A stretch of DNA of 64,000 nt from Halorarius litoreus (GCF_024362405.1 NZ_CP101454.1:2294001-2358000); one strand, 5' to 3'; positions 26,156-34,111 are shown, numbered from the stretch's first letter. The notes: a model not told the origin generated them from the letters alone. A program made the numbers and translations.

Positions 26156-26235
26156 CAGTGAGCACGGGCCGTAGCGATCACGGCGGGAGCGTGGTCCGCC
26201 GCTACGGAGGCAGGCCACGGACCACCTGTTCGCTC
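26156..26235 (+). ncRNA. Candidate small structured RNA B
   Basis: CCGTAG (26169-26174) pairs with CTACGG (26202-26207) and CGGCGG (26181-26186) with CCGCCG (26196-26201), giving a 12-bp composite stem with a six-base bulge. A competing 8-bp pairing joins GTGGTCCG (26191-26198) with CGGACCAC (26218-26225). The segment lies between a promoter-like box and the stop of the convergent MBL gene. It may be a small RNA; the 3' end is not defined. Confidence 0.3.
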
Positions 26236-26847
26236 CTACTCGTCAGGGTACTTGGGCTCGCGCTTCTCGGCGCGTGCCAGCGACGTCTCGACGACGTCAC
26301 GAACGTCGCCGTGGAACTCGTCGCCGTGGCCCGCGTACATGTGTTCGACCGTGTCGGGGAGGTGGTCGAGCAGCACGTTGATGGACTCGATGAGCCGCTC
26401 GCGCGACTGGCCCGCACGGTCCGTCCGACCGAAGCTGCCGTAGTCGAACGCGGCGTCGTTGTGGACGACCACGTCGCCGGAGAACAGCGTCGTCTCCGAG
26501 ACGAACGAGACGTGGTCGGCGGCGTGTCCCGGCGTATAGACGACCTCGAACGTCTCGTCACCGAGGTCGACGGTGTCACCGTGTTCGATGGCGTGGGTCC
26601 GGAGGTCGTGGTCCGCGTACGCGTACACCTCGGGGTCGAACCGTTCGACGATGTCCTCGATGGCGTTGGCGTGATCCCAGTGCTGGTGGGTGAGTGCGAC
26701 CGCTTCGAGCGTGTCCGTGTGTGCGGCCACCTGCTCGACGATTTCGGGGTGGCCGCTGGTGTCGACGAGCGCCGGCCGGGCACCGAGCGCGAGGAACGCG
26801 TTCCCCGCGAACGTGTCGGTGTCCGGGGTGACGTCGATGATGTCCAT
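26236..26847 (-). CDS. MBL-fold hydrolase, glyoxalase II-like
   Basis: The product has 203 residues starting MDIIDVTPDTDTFAGN (ATG 26847). The complete metal motif THQHWDH is at residues 53-59, with TPGHAADH, SGDVV and a late AGHGDEFHG supplying the other ligands. The small size and motif spacing are those of glyoxalase II-type thioesterases and related hydrolases. In contrast to the MBL protein at 17975, all metal ligands are intact. It is divergent from the DUF5786 gene with an 84-bp gap that includes GGAATTTTTCCG. Confidence 0.85.
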   Translation of the reverse strand: MDIIDVTPDTDTFAGNAFLALGARPALVDTSGHPEIVEQVAAHTDTLEAVALTHQHWDHANAIEDIVERFDPEVYAYADHDLRTHAIEHGDTVDLGDETFEVVYTPGHAADHVSFVSETTLFSGDVVVHNDAAFDYGSFGRTDRAGQSRERLIESINVLLDHLPDTVEHMYAGHGDEFHGDVRDVVETSLARAEKREPKYPDE

Positions 26848-26931
26848 ACCCCCTCGACTAGGTCCGGCCGTTTGAGGGTGTCGGGCGCGGCAAGGAATTT
26901 TTCCGTGGCAATCTCCTACCCCCATGTGGAC

Positions 26932-27114
26932 ATGGGCTTCGGGAGTTACGACGAAAGCGAACAGGAGAACCAGGAGTACGACACGGACTACGACGACGAG
27001 GACGCCGTCAACACCACCGAACACGACCACCGTGGGGAGGTGTCGTTCGAGTTCGGCGAGAGTACGTCCGACGAACTGCTCGACCAGTTCCAGGACATGA
27101 AAGAGGAGGAGTGA
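26932..27114 (+). CDS. DUF5786 family protein
   Basis: The product has 60 residues beginning MGFGSYDESEQENQEYDTDY. It is extremely acidic, with no hydrophobic core in the first 40 residues, then EVSFEFGESTSDELLDQFQDMKEEE. This is the recognisable haloarchaeal DUF5786 pattern. It is probably a partly disordered cytoplasmic protein. The DUF99 gene starts two bases after its stop, and GGAGGAG in its last codons acts as the ribosome-binding site for that gene. AATTTTT about 35 bp upstream is promoter-like. Confidence 0.85.
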   Translation: MGFGSYDESEQENQEYDTDYDDEDAVNTTEHDHRGEVSFEFGESTSDELLDQFQDMKEEE

Positions 27115-27115
27115 G

Positions 27116-27673
27116 GTGAAGTCCGGGGCCAGAGCCCTCGGCGTCGCCGAGTCGTACCGCGACGAGACCAGCACGCTGGCCGGTGCGGTCGTCAGAGCCG
27201 ACCGCGTGGTCGACGACCTCGTGTTCTCGACGTGTGCTGTGGGCGGGAGCGACGCCACCGATGCCATCGCCGGCCTCGTCGCGACGCTCGACCGCCCGGA
27301 CGTGGGGTACGTGCTGGTCGCGGGCATCGCCCCAGCGTGGTTCAACGTCGTCGACCTCCACGCACTCCACGCGGCTGTCGACCGGCCCGCCCTCTCCGTG
27401 TCGTTCGAAGATAGCCCCGGGCTCGGTGCCGCCATCCACCGAGAGTTCGAGGGCGACGCCCGCGACGCCCGGCTCGCGGTGTACGAGCGGCAGCCCGCCC
27501 GGCGAGAACTGACCGTGAACGACGAGCAGGTCTGGGTGCGCGCCGTCGGCGTGGACGACGGCGAGACAGCCGAGGTGGTCCGCGCGTTCACGCCGGAGGG
27601 TGGGCGACCGGAACCCCTCCGGGTCGCGCGGCTGGCGGCGAGAGCAGCCGATCGCTTCCGGACGGATTCTTAG
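27116..27673 (+). CDS. DUF99 family protein (endonuclease V-like)
   Basis: The product has 185 residues from a GTG start at 27116, preceded by the strong GGAGGAG ribosome-binding sequence. The start KSGARALGVAESYRDE and the core GGSDATDAIAGLV ... VGYVLVAGIAPAWFNVVD match archaeal DUF99 proteins, which are structurally related to endonuclease V. In endonuclease V, conserved acidic residues bind Mg2+ to cut DNA or RNA near inosine; whether DUF99 retains this is not established. Coupling to DUF5786 and proximity to the uracil-DNA glycosylase gene suggest a nucleic-acid role, by inference. Confidence 0.8.
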   Translation: MKSGARALGVAESYRDETSTLAGAVVRADRVVDDLVFSTCAVGGSDATDAIAGLVATLDRPDVGYVLVAGIAPAWFNVVDLHALHAAVDRPALSVSFEDSPGLGAAIHREFEGDARDARLAVYERQPARRELTVNDEQVWVRAVGVDDGETAEVVRAFTPEGGRPEPLRVARLAARAADRFRTDS

Positions 27674-27696
27674 CCCCCCGCCGCGTTGAGTCGAGC

Positions 27697-28290
27697 ATGA
27701 GCATGGAGGGACTCGACGTGACCGCCTGCGAGCGCTGTCCGGAGCTGTGCGAGTCGCGGTCGCGCATCGTCAACGGCGTCGGCCCGGACGACGCCGACCT
27801 GCTGTTCGTCGGCGAGGCGCCGGGCGCGAACGAGGACGAGCAGGGCGAGCCGTTCGTCGGCCGCTCCGGCACCGTGCTGGACGACGCGCTGCGTGACGTG
27901 GGACTCGCACGGCGTGACGTGCGCATCACGAACTGCGTGCGGTGTCGACCGCCGGAGAACCGCGACCCGACCACGGAGGAGCTCGAGAACTGCCGCGAGT
28001 ACCTCGACGCGGAGATCCAGCGCCTGGACCCCGAACTCGTCGTCACGCTGGGAAAGGTTCCCTCGGAGCACCTGCTCGGGCGGTCGGTTGCGGTGACCAC
28101 GGAGGCCGGGCAGGTGTTCGACGCGCGCGTCGGCGACGCCTCGTACCGGCTGCTCGTCTGTGTGCATCCGGCAGCGACGCTGTACGACCGGAGCCAGGAG
28201 TCGACGTTCACCGAGACCATCGCACAGGCCGCCGAGCTGGCGGGCGTTGGAGACAGCGAGAGCGGGCAGTCGCGGCTCGGCGACTACTGA
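27697..28290 (+). CDS. Family 4 uracil-DNA glycosylase
   Basis: The product has 197 residues. Cys11 and Cys14 (CERC) with Cys80/Cys83 and Cys99 supply the Fe4S4 cluster of family 4 enzymes. The catalytic region GEAPGANEDEQGEPFVGRSG and the late HPAATLY motif are intact. The enzyme removes uracil from deaminated DNA, starting base-excision repair. It is co-directional with and 23 bp after DUF99, and its 3' end overlaps the phnE-like stop by 7 bp on the opposite strand. The last 20 residues are a polar tail. Confidence 0.92.
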   Translation: MSMEGLDVTACERCPELCESRSRIVNGVGPDDADLLFVGEAPGANEDEQGEPFVGRSGTVLDDALRDVGLARRDVRITNCVRCRPPENRDPTTEELENCREYLDAEIQRLDPELVVTLGKVPSEHLLGRSVAVTTEAGQVFDARVGDASYRLLVCVHPAATLYDRSQESTFTETIAQAAELAGVGDSESGQSRLGDY

Positions 28291-29318
28291 CGCGAGTCGC
28301 CGATACCGAGCCACTTCTTCGGGTTGCCGAGGTCACGCAGACTCTCGACGAACCCCTTCCCCTCGTGTTCGCCCGGGCGAAGCCGGGCGCGGAGCCGCGA
28401 GGAGGTGAGTTCGACCGTGAGGACGATGACCACGACCATGATGAGGCCGGCGACCGCCTTGTCGAAGCGGAGCAGGCCGATGCGGCCGTTGATGTACTGC
28501 CCGATACCACCCGCGCCGACGACGCCGAGCGAGATGGCGATGCGGGTGTTGATCTCGAGGATGTAGAGCGTCCACGCCACGAACGACGAGGAGACCTGCG
28601 AGAGCATCCCGAAGGAGATGACCTGCGGCCAGTTCGCCCCCGTGGACTTGATGGCCTCGATGGGGCCCTCCTCGATCTCTTCGAGTTCGTCGGTGAACAG
28701 CCGACCCAGATTGCCGATGGTGTCGGTGGCGATGGCGAGCATCGCGCCGATGGGGGAGATGCTCGCCAGGGGGATGTAGATGAGCACCCAGACGAGCGCC
28801 GGGATGGCGCGGATGGTGCTCATCGTGCCGCGGAAGATGAAGTTGAAGGGGAACGGCGTGACGCGCTCGGAGCCGAGGATACCGAAGAGGAGCGCGAGCG
28901 GGAACCCGAGCACAGTGCCGGTGAACCCGATGACGACCGTGATGATGGCGCCCGAGACGAGCAGGCCGCTGGAGCCGGTCCTCGCGGTGTCGAGGAACGA
29001 GCTCGGGTTGGCGAGCGACTGGACCAGCCCGCTCCAGCCGTCGAGTTCGTTCTCCTGCGAGTAGGCCGTGAAGTCGACGAAGTTCGGACTGAGGAAGTCG
29101 CGGATGCTGTCGATGAACGTCGGTAGCTGCCGGCCGAGGTCCGCGAGCAGCTTCTCCACGGAGCTCCCGGCGAGATAGCCGAGGCCGAGATAGGTCGCGA
29201 CGGCGATGGTGACGAGGAGTCCGAGCGCTGCGACGCGCCGGATGACGGTTCGCCGCTCGATGCGGTCGAGCGTCGTCTCCACTCGCGTCTCGTCGGTCGT
29301 CTCGGTGGCGTCACTCAT
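28284..29318 (-). CDS. phnE: Phosphonate-type ABC transporter permease
   Basis: The product has 344 residues. After a cytoplasmic start it has about six transmembrane helices; the conserved permease loop reads EAIKSTGANWPQVISFGMLSQV, followed by GVVGAGGIGQYI. This is the PhnE family pattern, although an extra region of about 70 residues (FIDSIRDFLSPNFVDFTAYS) precedes the core. The gene overlaps the ATPase gene by 8 bp and closes the phnD-phnC-phnE operon. Substrate could be phosphonate, phosphite or another oxyanion; no C-P lyase genes are nearby. Confidence 0.85.
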   Translation of the reverse strand: MSDATETTDETRVETTLDRIERRTVIRRVAALGLLVTIAVATYLGLGYLAGSSVEKLLADLGRQLPTFIDSIRDFLSPNFVDFTAYSQENELDGWSGLVQSLANPSSFLDTARTGSSGLLVSGAIITVVIGFTGTVLGFPLALLFGILGSERVTPFPFNFIFRGTMSTIRAIPALVWVLIYIPLASISPIGAMLAIATDTIGNLGRLFTDELEEIEEGPIEAIKSTGANWPQVISFGMLSQVSSSFVAWTLYILEINTRIAISLGVVGAGGIGQYINGRIGLLRFDKAVAGLIMVVVIVLTVELTSSRLRARLRPGEHEGKGFVESLRDLGNPKKWLGIGDSRQ

Positions 29319-30117
29319 CGGCGGTCACCTCTCCGGTGTCGGCTGGAGGCGTGGCGGCCGTCGGGCCGTCGTCGCTCTCGTCGGCGTACGCGCCGGCGAT
29401 GTCCTCTCCGTAGTAGAGGTCGTCGACGACGTCCATCGAGAGCTCCTCGCGGGTACCGTCGAACACCACTTCGCCGTCGCGGATGCCGATGAACCGGTCG
29501 CCGAACTCGCGGGCGATGTTCACCTGGTGGAGCGACGCGACGGTGGTGAGGTTCCGCTCCTCGGCGGCGCGTTTCATGTAGCTCATCACGTCGCGGGCGG
29601 CCTTCGGGTCGAGACTGGAGACCGGCTCGTCGGCGAGCAGGAGTTCGGGGTCCTGCACGAGCGCGCGGGCGATGCCGACGCGCTGTTTCTGCCCGCCGGA
29701 CATCGAGCCGGCGCGCTGTTCGGCCTCGTCGAGCAGGCCGACGGTGTCGAGCGCCCGGAGGGCGGACTCCTTGTCGGGTCGGTGGTAGGCCGTGAGGAGG
29801 CTTCGCACCCAGCCGGCCCGCGAGAGCGCGCCGGTGAGCGCGTTCCGGTAGGCGGACATCGACTCGATGAGGTAGTGCATCTGGAACACCATGCCGACCT
29901 CCGACCGGGCGCCCGGCCGGTGGTCGTTGATGGTGACCTCTCCCGAGGTCGGCGTGGTAAGGCCGTTGAGCACGCGAAGCAGGGTCGACTTGCCTGCCCC
30001 CGAGGGACCGAGGATGACGACGAACTCCCCCTGGTCGATGTCGAAGGAGACGTCGTCGAGGGCTACGGTGTCCTCCCCGTAGACCTTCCGCACGTCCGAA
30101 AGTGAGACGACCGGCAT
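29311..30117 (-). CDS. phnC: Phosphonate-type ABC transporter ATPase
   Basis: The product has 268 residues. Walker A GPSGAGKST is at 37-45, signature MSGGQKQRV in the middle, Walker B LLLADEP, and the switch His in SLHQVN. The close match to PhnC extends to the FQMHYLIESMSAYRNALTGAL segment. It hydrolyses ATP to power import by the permease. The C-terminal 35 residues are an acidic Ala/Thr-rich extension. It overlaps phnE by 8 bp and is separated from phnD by 85 bp that hold a perfect palindrome. Confidence 0.92.
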   Translation of the reverse strand: MPVVSLSDVRKVYGEDTVALDDVSFDIDQGEFVVILGPSGAGKSTLLRVLNGLTTPTSGEVTINDHRPGARSEVGMVFQMHYLIESMSAYRNALTGALSRAGWVRSLLTAYHRPDKESALRALDTVGLLDEAEQRAGSMSGGQKQRVGIARALVQDPELLLADEPVSSLDPKAARDVMSYMKRAAEERNLTTVASLHQVNIAREFGDRFIGIRDGEVVFDGTREELSMDVVDDLYYGEDIAGAYADESDDGPTAATPPADTGEVTADE

Positions 30118-30185
30118 ATGTCAGCGAAAATTGCGCACGCCGTCTTTAGCGTCCCGGTATTCCACTGACATCCCCGACGAGAACT

Positions 30186-30200
30186 GGTCCACGGTGGACC
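30186..30200 (-). terminator. Palindrome between phnD and phnC
   Basis: GGTCCAC-G-GTGGACC is a perfect 15-bp palindrome starting 3 bp after the phnD stop (minus strand). In RNA it would fold as GGTCC/GGACC with a 5-nt loop. The position suggests partial termination or 3'-end protection so that more binding protein than transporter is made. Confidence 0.45.
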
Positions 30201-30202
30201 CG

Positions 30203-31186
30203 TTAGGAGTCGAGGAACTCGGTCTCGATGCCGAGCTCGTTGGCGACGTCGATGACCGGCTGGTACTTCTCGACGTCCGCGGGGCGGACGTTGCTGAACC
30301 AGAGGTCGTCGTCGGTCCCCTCCTCGCCGTCCTTCCCGTAGTACAGGGAGTCCGGTGCGCTCTCGAGGGCGCTCACGATCTCGTTCTGCTCGTCGTCGGA
30401 GAGCTCCGGCGACGTGACGATGGGTGCCCGCGGGATGCCGTCGTACGTCTTCACGTACTCGTAGCCGTCTTTCAGCTCGCGGTCGTCGTTGAGCGTGATG
30501 AACTTCCCGACGCCGGCGGCGGCGACCTGGTCGTTCGCCAGCTGCTGGAACGCCTGCGCGTGCCCGGAGAACGTCGCGTCGAAGTCGGCACCCGACTTCT
30601 CCTGCGGGTAGCCGCCGACCTTCAGCCCGGCCTGTTTCAGCATGTACAGCGGGAACAGCGCGCCCGACGCGGAGAGCCGGTCGGCGAAGCCGACGGTCTC
30701 GCCCTCGAGGTCGGAGAGGCTGTTGATGTCGGAGCTCTTCTTCGTCACGATGACCGAGGAGTACTCCCACGACCCGTAGGCGTACCGCTGGAGCGCGATG
30801 TCGGCCTTGTCGGCCTTGACGCCGAGCGCCGCGGCGAACGGACCGGTCTCGGCGACGTCGGCCGTCCCGGAGCCCATCGCCTGCAGCACGGCGCTGTAGT
30901 TGCGCGCGTACTTCAGCTTCGTCGGGAGTCCGGTCTCGGAGTTGAGATACTCCTTGACGGGCTGGTACTGCTTCTCCATGTACTCCTGCGGCTCGGAGGG
31001 CGACATGACGAAGTTCACCTCGCCGTTGTTGTACGGAACGGGCGTCTTCGTCGCCGTCGGAGAGCCCTCGTCGTCGTTCTGGTCCCCACCCGTGTCGTCG
31101 TTGCTGCTGGTGCCGGTACATCCTGCGAAGAGGCCGGCTACGCCGACTGCCCCCGCCGATTTCAGGAAACTACGTCGCTTTGACAT
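30203..31186 (-). CDS. phnD: Phosphonate-type ABC transporter substrate-binding lipoprotein
   Basis: The product has 327 residues. MSKRRSFLKSAG is a twin-arginine signal and LFAGC places a lipidated Cys at residue 23, so the protein is anchored outside the membrane. The mature part follows the PhnD pattern: NFVMSPSEPQEY, YSAVLQAMGSGTADVAETGPFA, and GVGKFITLNDDRELKDGYE. It captures the substrate for PhnE/PhnC. The promoter TTTTTATAC lies about 30 bp upstream. First gene of the operon. Confidence 0.9.
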   Translation of the reverse strand: MSKRRSFLKSAGAVGVAGLFAGCTGTSSNDDTGGDQNDDEGSPTATKTPVPYNNGEVNFVMSPSEPQEYMEKQYQPVKEYLNSETGLPTKLKYARNYSAVLQAMGSGTADVAETGPFAAALGVKADKADIALQRYAYGSWEYSSVIVTKKSSDINSLSDLEGETVGFADRLSASGALFPLYMLKQAGLKVGGYPQEKSGADFDATFSGHAQAFQQLANDQVAAAGVGKFITLNDDRELKDGYEYVKTYDGIPRAPIVTSPELSDDEQNEIVSALESAPDSLYYGKDGEEGTDDDLWFSNVRPADVEKYQPVIDVANELGIETEFLDS

Positions 31187-31214
31187 GCGAACACCAGAAC
31201 CTTCAGGATAGCAA

Positions 31215-31223
31215 GTATAAAAA
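31215..31223 (-). promoter_or_regulatory. phnD: Promoter of the phnD operon
   Basis: On the minus strand this reads TTTTTATAC and lies 29-37 nt before the phnD ATG. The surrounding 31190-31250 stretch is markedly AT-rich and also contains TATATATTAA, which may serve the divergent hisH gene. Confidence 0.6.
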
Positions 31224-31321
31224 TTCCGATTCCATCTATATATTAACCACGTGATACCCGGTGTGTCACCGAGTTGTCCGCGACGGAAACCGACTTGTCC
31301 CCCTCGCTCCGAGAGTCACGT

Positions 31322-31966
31322 ATGAGTGTCCAGACGGCGGCCGACATCGTCCTCGTGGACTACGGGCTCGGGAACCTCCGGTCGGCGACCCGCGGGCTCG
31401 AACGCGCCGGTGCGAGCGTCGAACTCACCGACGACCCGGCCGCGTTCGACGCCGCAGACGGCATCGTTCTCCCCGGTGTGGGCGCGTTCTCCGAGGGGAT
31501 GGAGAACGCCGAACCCGTCCGCGACGCGCTCGTCGAGGTCGCAGACGAGGGCAAACCGCTGTTCGGTATCTGTCTCGGGATGCAGATGCTCCTCACATCC
31601 AGTGAGGAGGCCGACCACGCCGGGCAGGGCGACGCAGAGGGGCTCGACCTGATTCCCGGCACGAACGTCCGCTTCGCCGAGGGACAGAAGGTGCCGCACA
31701 TGGGCTGGAACGAGCTCGACGTCCAGCGCGACCACCCCATCGTCGAGGGCGTGGATGGGGAGTACGCCTACTTCGTTCACTCCTACTACGCGAGGCCCGA
31801 CGACCCGAACGCCATCGTCGCGACGACTGACTACGGCGTCGATTTCCCGGCCGTCGTCGCCAACGAGCGCGGCAACGTGTTCGGCACCCAGTTCCACCCG
31901 GAGAAGTCCGGAGAGACTGGACTTCGAATCCTGAAGAACTTCGTCGACTACTGTGTCGACCGGTAG
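31322..31966 (+). CDS. hisH: Imidazole glycerol phosphate synthase subunit HisH
   Basis: The product has 214 residues from the ATG at 31322 (MSVQTAADIVLVDYGLGNLR). Cys84 in GICLGMQM is the glutaminase nucleophile; His192 and Glu194 in FHPEKSG complete the triad. HisH releases ammonia from glutamine and passes it to HisF to make imidazole glycerol phosphate in histidine synthesis. No other his gene is in the window, consistent with scattered his genes in haloarchaea. An in-frame start 16 codons upstream exists but the family begins at this Met. Confidence 0.95.
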   Translation: MSVQTAADIVLVDYGLGNLRSATRGLERAGASVELTDDPAAFDAADGIVLPGVGAFSEGMENAEPVRDALVEVADEGKPLFGICLGMQMLLTSSEEADHAGQGDAEGLDLIPGTNVRFAEGQKVPHMGWNELDVQRDHPIVEGVDGEYAYFVHSYYARPDDPNAIVATTDYGVDFPAVVANERGNVFGTQFHPEKSGETGLRILKNFVDYCVDR

Positions 31967-32007
31967 CTCGAAGACAGTTACTTCAGTCTCGCCGACAGTT
32001 CGGGGGT

Positions 32008-32403
32008 ATGCGCCGCTCCCTCCTCCGCTGGTACGGCCTGTTCCTCCTGCTCGTCTCCCAGCTGCTCGTGTTCGCGTTCGGCGTCGACAGCGTGTTCGCG
32101 AGCACCGCCGGTGTGACCTACGCGCTGCTGGTCGTCGCGGGTACGCTGTTCGTCGTCGCCGGGAGCCGCCGCGAGGTCAGCCTCCTCGGGCGGACCCTCC
32201 CGTGGAACGTGCTCGCCGCTCTTGGCATCGTCTGCATCGCCGCCACCGTGCTCGCGAGTGGCTTCATCGACCTGCTGGCGGGCGACCGGTCGCGCGCCGC
32301 ACTCGCGTACGCCCTCGTCGCCTCACTCGGCGCACTCACGCTCGTGGTCATCGGCATCGACGTGGCGCGCGGCGGCCGGCATTTCAGATTACCCGACGAC
32401 TGA
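32008..32403 (+). CDS. Four-helix membrane protein
   Basis: The product has 131 residues with four hydrophobic helices (about residues 8-26, 34-52, 66-86 and 98-118), separated by short charged loops; it ends in GRHFRLPDD. The start MRRSLLRWYG is positive, predicting an inside N-terminus. No signature motif is visible and I do not recognise the family. It follows hisH by 41 bp on the same strand but a functional link is not evident. Confidence 0.65.
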   Translation: MRRSLLRWYGLFLLLVSQLLVFAFGVDSVFASTAGVTYALLVVAGTLFVVAGSRREVSLLGRTLPWNVLAALGIVCIAATVLASGFIDLLAGDRSRAALAYALVASLGALTLVVIGIDVARGGRHFRLPDD

Positions 32404-32521
32404 GCCGTGGCGGTGGTCGGCGGTCGCGTCCCGAATAAGTCCGCCTTACTCCCCTTGCTGCCGCCGTCTCGTCCACTAATCCGTGCATAGCTATCCGCCC
32501 GTTCGTGGTATCTGCGGTGCC

Positions 32522-32734
32522 ATGACGGCAGTAAAAATCATCAAGGTACTGGGCACGTCCTCCGAATCGTGGGAGGACGCGGCGCGCGAGGCGGTCGCAC
32601 AGGCGAGCGAGACCGTAGACGACATCCACGGCGTCGAGGTGGAAGACTGGACGGCGACCGTCGAGGACGGGCGCATCGTGAACTACAAGGCGACCGTCGA
32701 GATCGCGTTCCGGGTCGGCGAGCACATGCACTGA
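32522..32734 (+). CDS. Dodecin family protein
   Basis: The product has 70 residues. VKIIKVLGTSSESWEDAAREAV, then TVDDIHGVEVEDWTATVEDGRIVNYK, then VEIAFRV match the dodecin fold (one helix on a three-stranded sheet, assembling as a 12-mer). Dodecins bind flavin or CoA-type ligands. The flavin-stacking Trp of Halobacterium dodecin (in NVVWAEV) aligns with Gly here, while a different Trp occurs six residues later, so this is closer to the bacterial-type branch. An upstream in-frame start would add 13 atypical residues. Confidence 0.85.
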   Translation: MTAVKIIKVLGTSSESWEDAAREAVAQASETVDDIHGVEVEDWTATVEDGRIVNYKATVEIAFRVGEHMH

Positions 32735-32754
32735 CCGGGGTCGAACTTCCGTTC

Positions 32755-33090
32755 TTACCTGACGCGGTGGCCGTTCCCGTTGCGTGGCTGGAGACTCTGC
32801 CAGGCAATGCTGCCGCCCGCCGCGAGCGCGACCAGCGCGAGGCCGACCAGCACCGCCCGGAAGACGGTACCCAGCCGCACTGTCGTACAGCTGTCGGGCT
32901 GTGGGCTGTAGCTGTAGAGACACCACTCCTGGGGCTGGACCGTCAGGAACAGCAGCACTGAGAGGCCGCCGAACAGCAGTGTCAGGCCGTACAGGAGGTG
33001 GGTCGCCACTCGGCGCTGGCGCTCCAGCGCGCGCCACTCGCGGCGGACGGCGGCCAGTTCCTCGTCGGTGCCGCGTTCCATGGTCTCCAT
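32755..33090 (-). CDS. Small membrane protein with coiled N-terminus
   Basis: I place the start at the ATG at 33090 (METMERGTDEEL); a GTTAACA-type promoter patch lies about 15-25 bp upstream, and an alternative ATG is three codons in. The first 35 residues are charged and helical (LAAVRREWRALERQRRV). Two transmembrane helices follow, with a 23-residue outside loop containing WCLYSYSPQPDSC whose two cysteines may form a disulfide. Family and function are not recognised. It is convergent with dodecin and divergent from the ArsR-like gene. Confidence 0.6.
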   Translation of the reverse strand: METMERGTDEELAAVRREWRALERQRRVATHLLYGLTLLFGGLSVLLFLTVQPQEWCLYSYSPQPDSCTTVRLGTVFRAVLVGLALVALAAGGSIAWQSLQPRNGNGHRVR

Positions 33091-33184
33091 TTGTCGCTGT
33101 CCCGTGTTAACGCTTGACGTTCTAGCGGTGGACAAAAACGCATTTCAGCCAAGGTTTTAGCTCACGGGGTGCCCAACACGGGGT

Positions 33185-34111
33185 ATGAGCGACTCACCGG
33201 CAGTGGACGCCGACAGCATCCTCGCGTGCGAGGAGTGTCTGTCGCCCGCCGAGGCGTTCGCGGTGGTCGGCAACGAGACCCGGCTCTCCATCCTCGAGGC
33301 GCTGTGGCGGATGGAGCGGCCCGCCGCGTTCTCGGACCTCCGGCGCGAGGTCGGGATGCGAGACTCCGCGCAGTTCAACTACCACCTCTCGAAACTGACG
33401 GGGCAGTTCGTCACGAAGACCGACGACGGCTACGACTTCCGGTCGGCCGGGCGGGCGGTCATCCGAGCGGTTCTCGAGGGGACGCTCAACCAGGACCCGG
33501 AGCTCGACCCGTTCGACGTCGACGGCGAGTGCGTGGACTGTGGGGCGCCACTCGAAGCCACCTACGGGAACGAGCGCATCCGCATCCGGTGTACGGCGTG
33601 CGGACGCCCCCACGGGGGCTACAGTTTCCCGCCGGGCGGCCTCGAAGACCGCACGCGCGAGGAGTTGATGTCGGCGTTCAACCAGCGGGCGCGCCACCTC
33701 TCGTGTCTCTCCGCGGACGGCGTCTGCCCCGAGTGTTCGGGGCGGATGGAGACCTCGCTGTTCGAGGTGCCCGACGAGGACCCCTTCGACCTCGACGTGC
33801 GGGTCGAACACGAGTGTCAGCGCTGTCAGCACACCATCGTCTCCTCCGTGGGACTCGTCCTGCTGGACGACGCGGAGATCGTCTCGTTCTACCGCGACCA
33901 CGGGATCGACCTCAACACGGTCCCGTACTGGACGCTGGAGTGGTGCGTCACGGACAACTACACCGTCGTCGAGCGGGCGGGGACCGTCGACGACCCGTCG
34001 AGCTGGCGCATCACGCTCACCATCCCCGTCGAGGACGAGGCGCTCGTGCTGGACCTGGACGGTGAGCTGTCGGTGCTGGCGAGCGAGCGCCGCGAGCGAG
34101 CGACCGCATGA
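33185..34111 (+). CDS. ArsR-like winged-helix regulator with zinc ribbons
   Basis: The product has 308 residues. Residues about 20-90 form a winged helix: AFAVVGNETRLSILEALW, then GMRDSAQFNYHLSKL as recognition helix. The rest holds four CxxC pairs (CVDC, CTAC, CPEC, CQRC), giving two zinc-ribbon-like units, then a beta-rich end. It is a paralogue of the protein at 50459-51325, sharing the R-DSA/G-x-FNYHLS core. Presumably a DNA-binding regulator; the ligand is unknown. Its last codons overlap the next membrane gene's start (ATGA). Confidence 0.78.
   Translation: MSDSPAVDADSILACEECLSPAEAFAVVGNETRLSILEALWRMERPAAFSDLRREVGMRDSAQFNYHLSKLTGQFVTKTDDGYDFRSAGRAVIRAVLEGTLNQDPELDPFDVDGECVDCGAPLEATYGNERIRIRCTACGRPHGGYSFPPGGLEDRTREELMSAFNQRARHLSCLSADGVCPECSGRMETSLFEVPDEDPFDLDVRVEHECQRCQHTIVSSVGLVLLDDAEIVSFYRDHGIDLNTVPYWTLEWCVTDNYTVVERAGTVDDPSSWRITLTIPVEDEALVLDLDGELSVLASERRERATA

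Larger units (their letters stand above)
25936..26235. other. 300-bp intergenic region packed with hairpins and a promoter
   Basis: Between L40e and the convergent MBL gene there is no plausible coding sequence. It contains exact loop motifs of the mini-hairpin family at 25934, 25966, 26031 and 26063, a terminator-like hairpin with five T residues (25989-26019), a TTTTTATC promoter-like box (26123-26130), the 22-bp shared element (26134-26155) and a strongly foldable segment (26156-26235). Confidence 0.8.

Noticed and set aside
28284..31186. Complete phosphonate degradation locus
   Set aside because: Only transporter genes are present. No phnG-M or other C-P lyase genes are seen, and the PhnP-like gene is 24 kb away.
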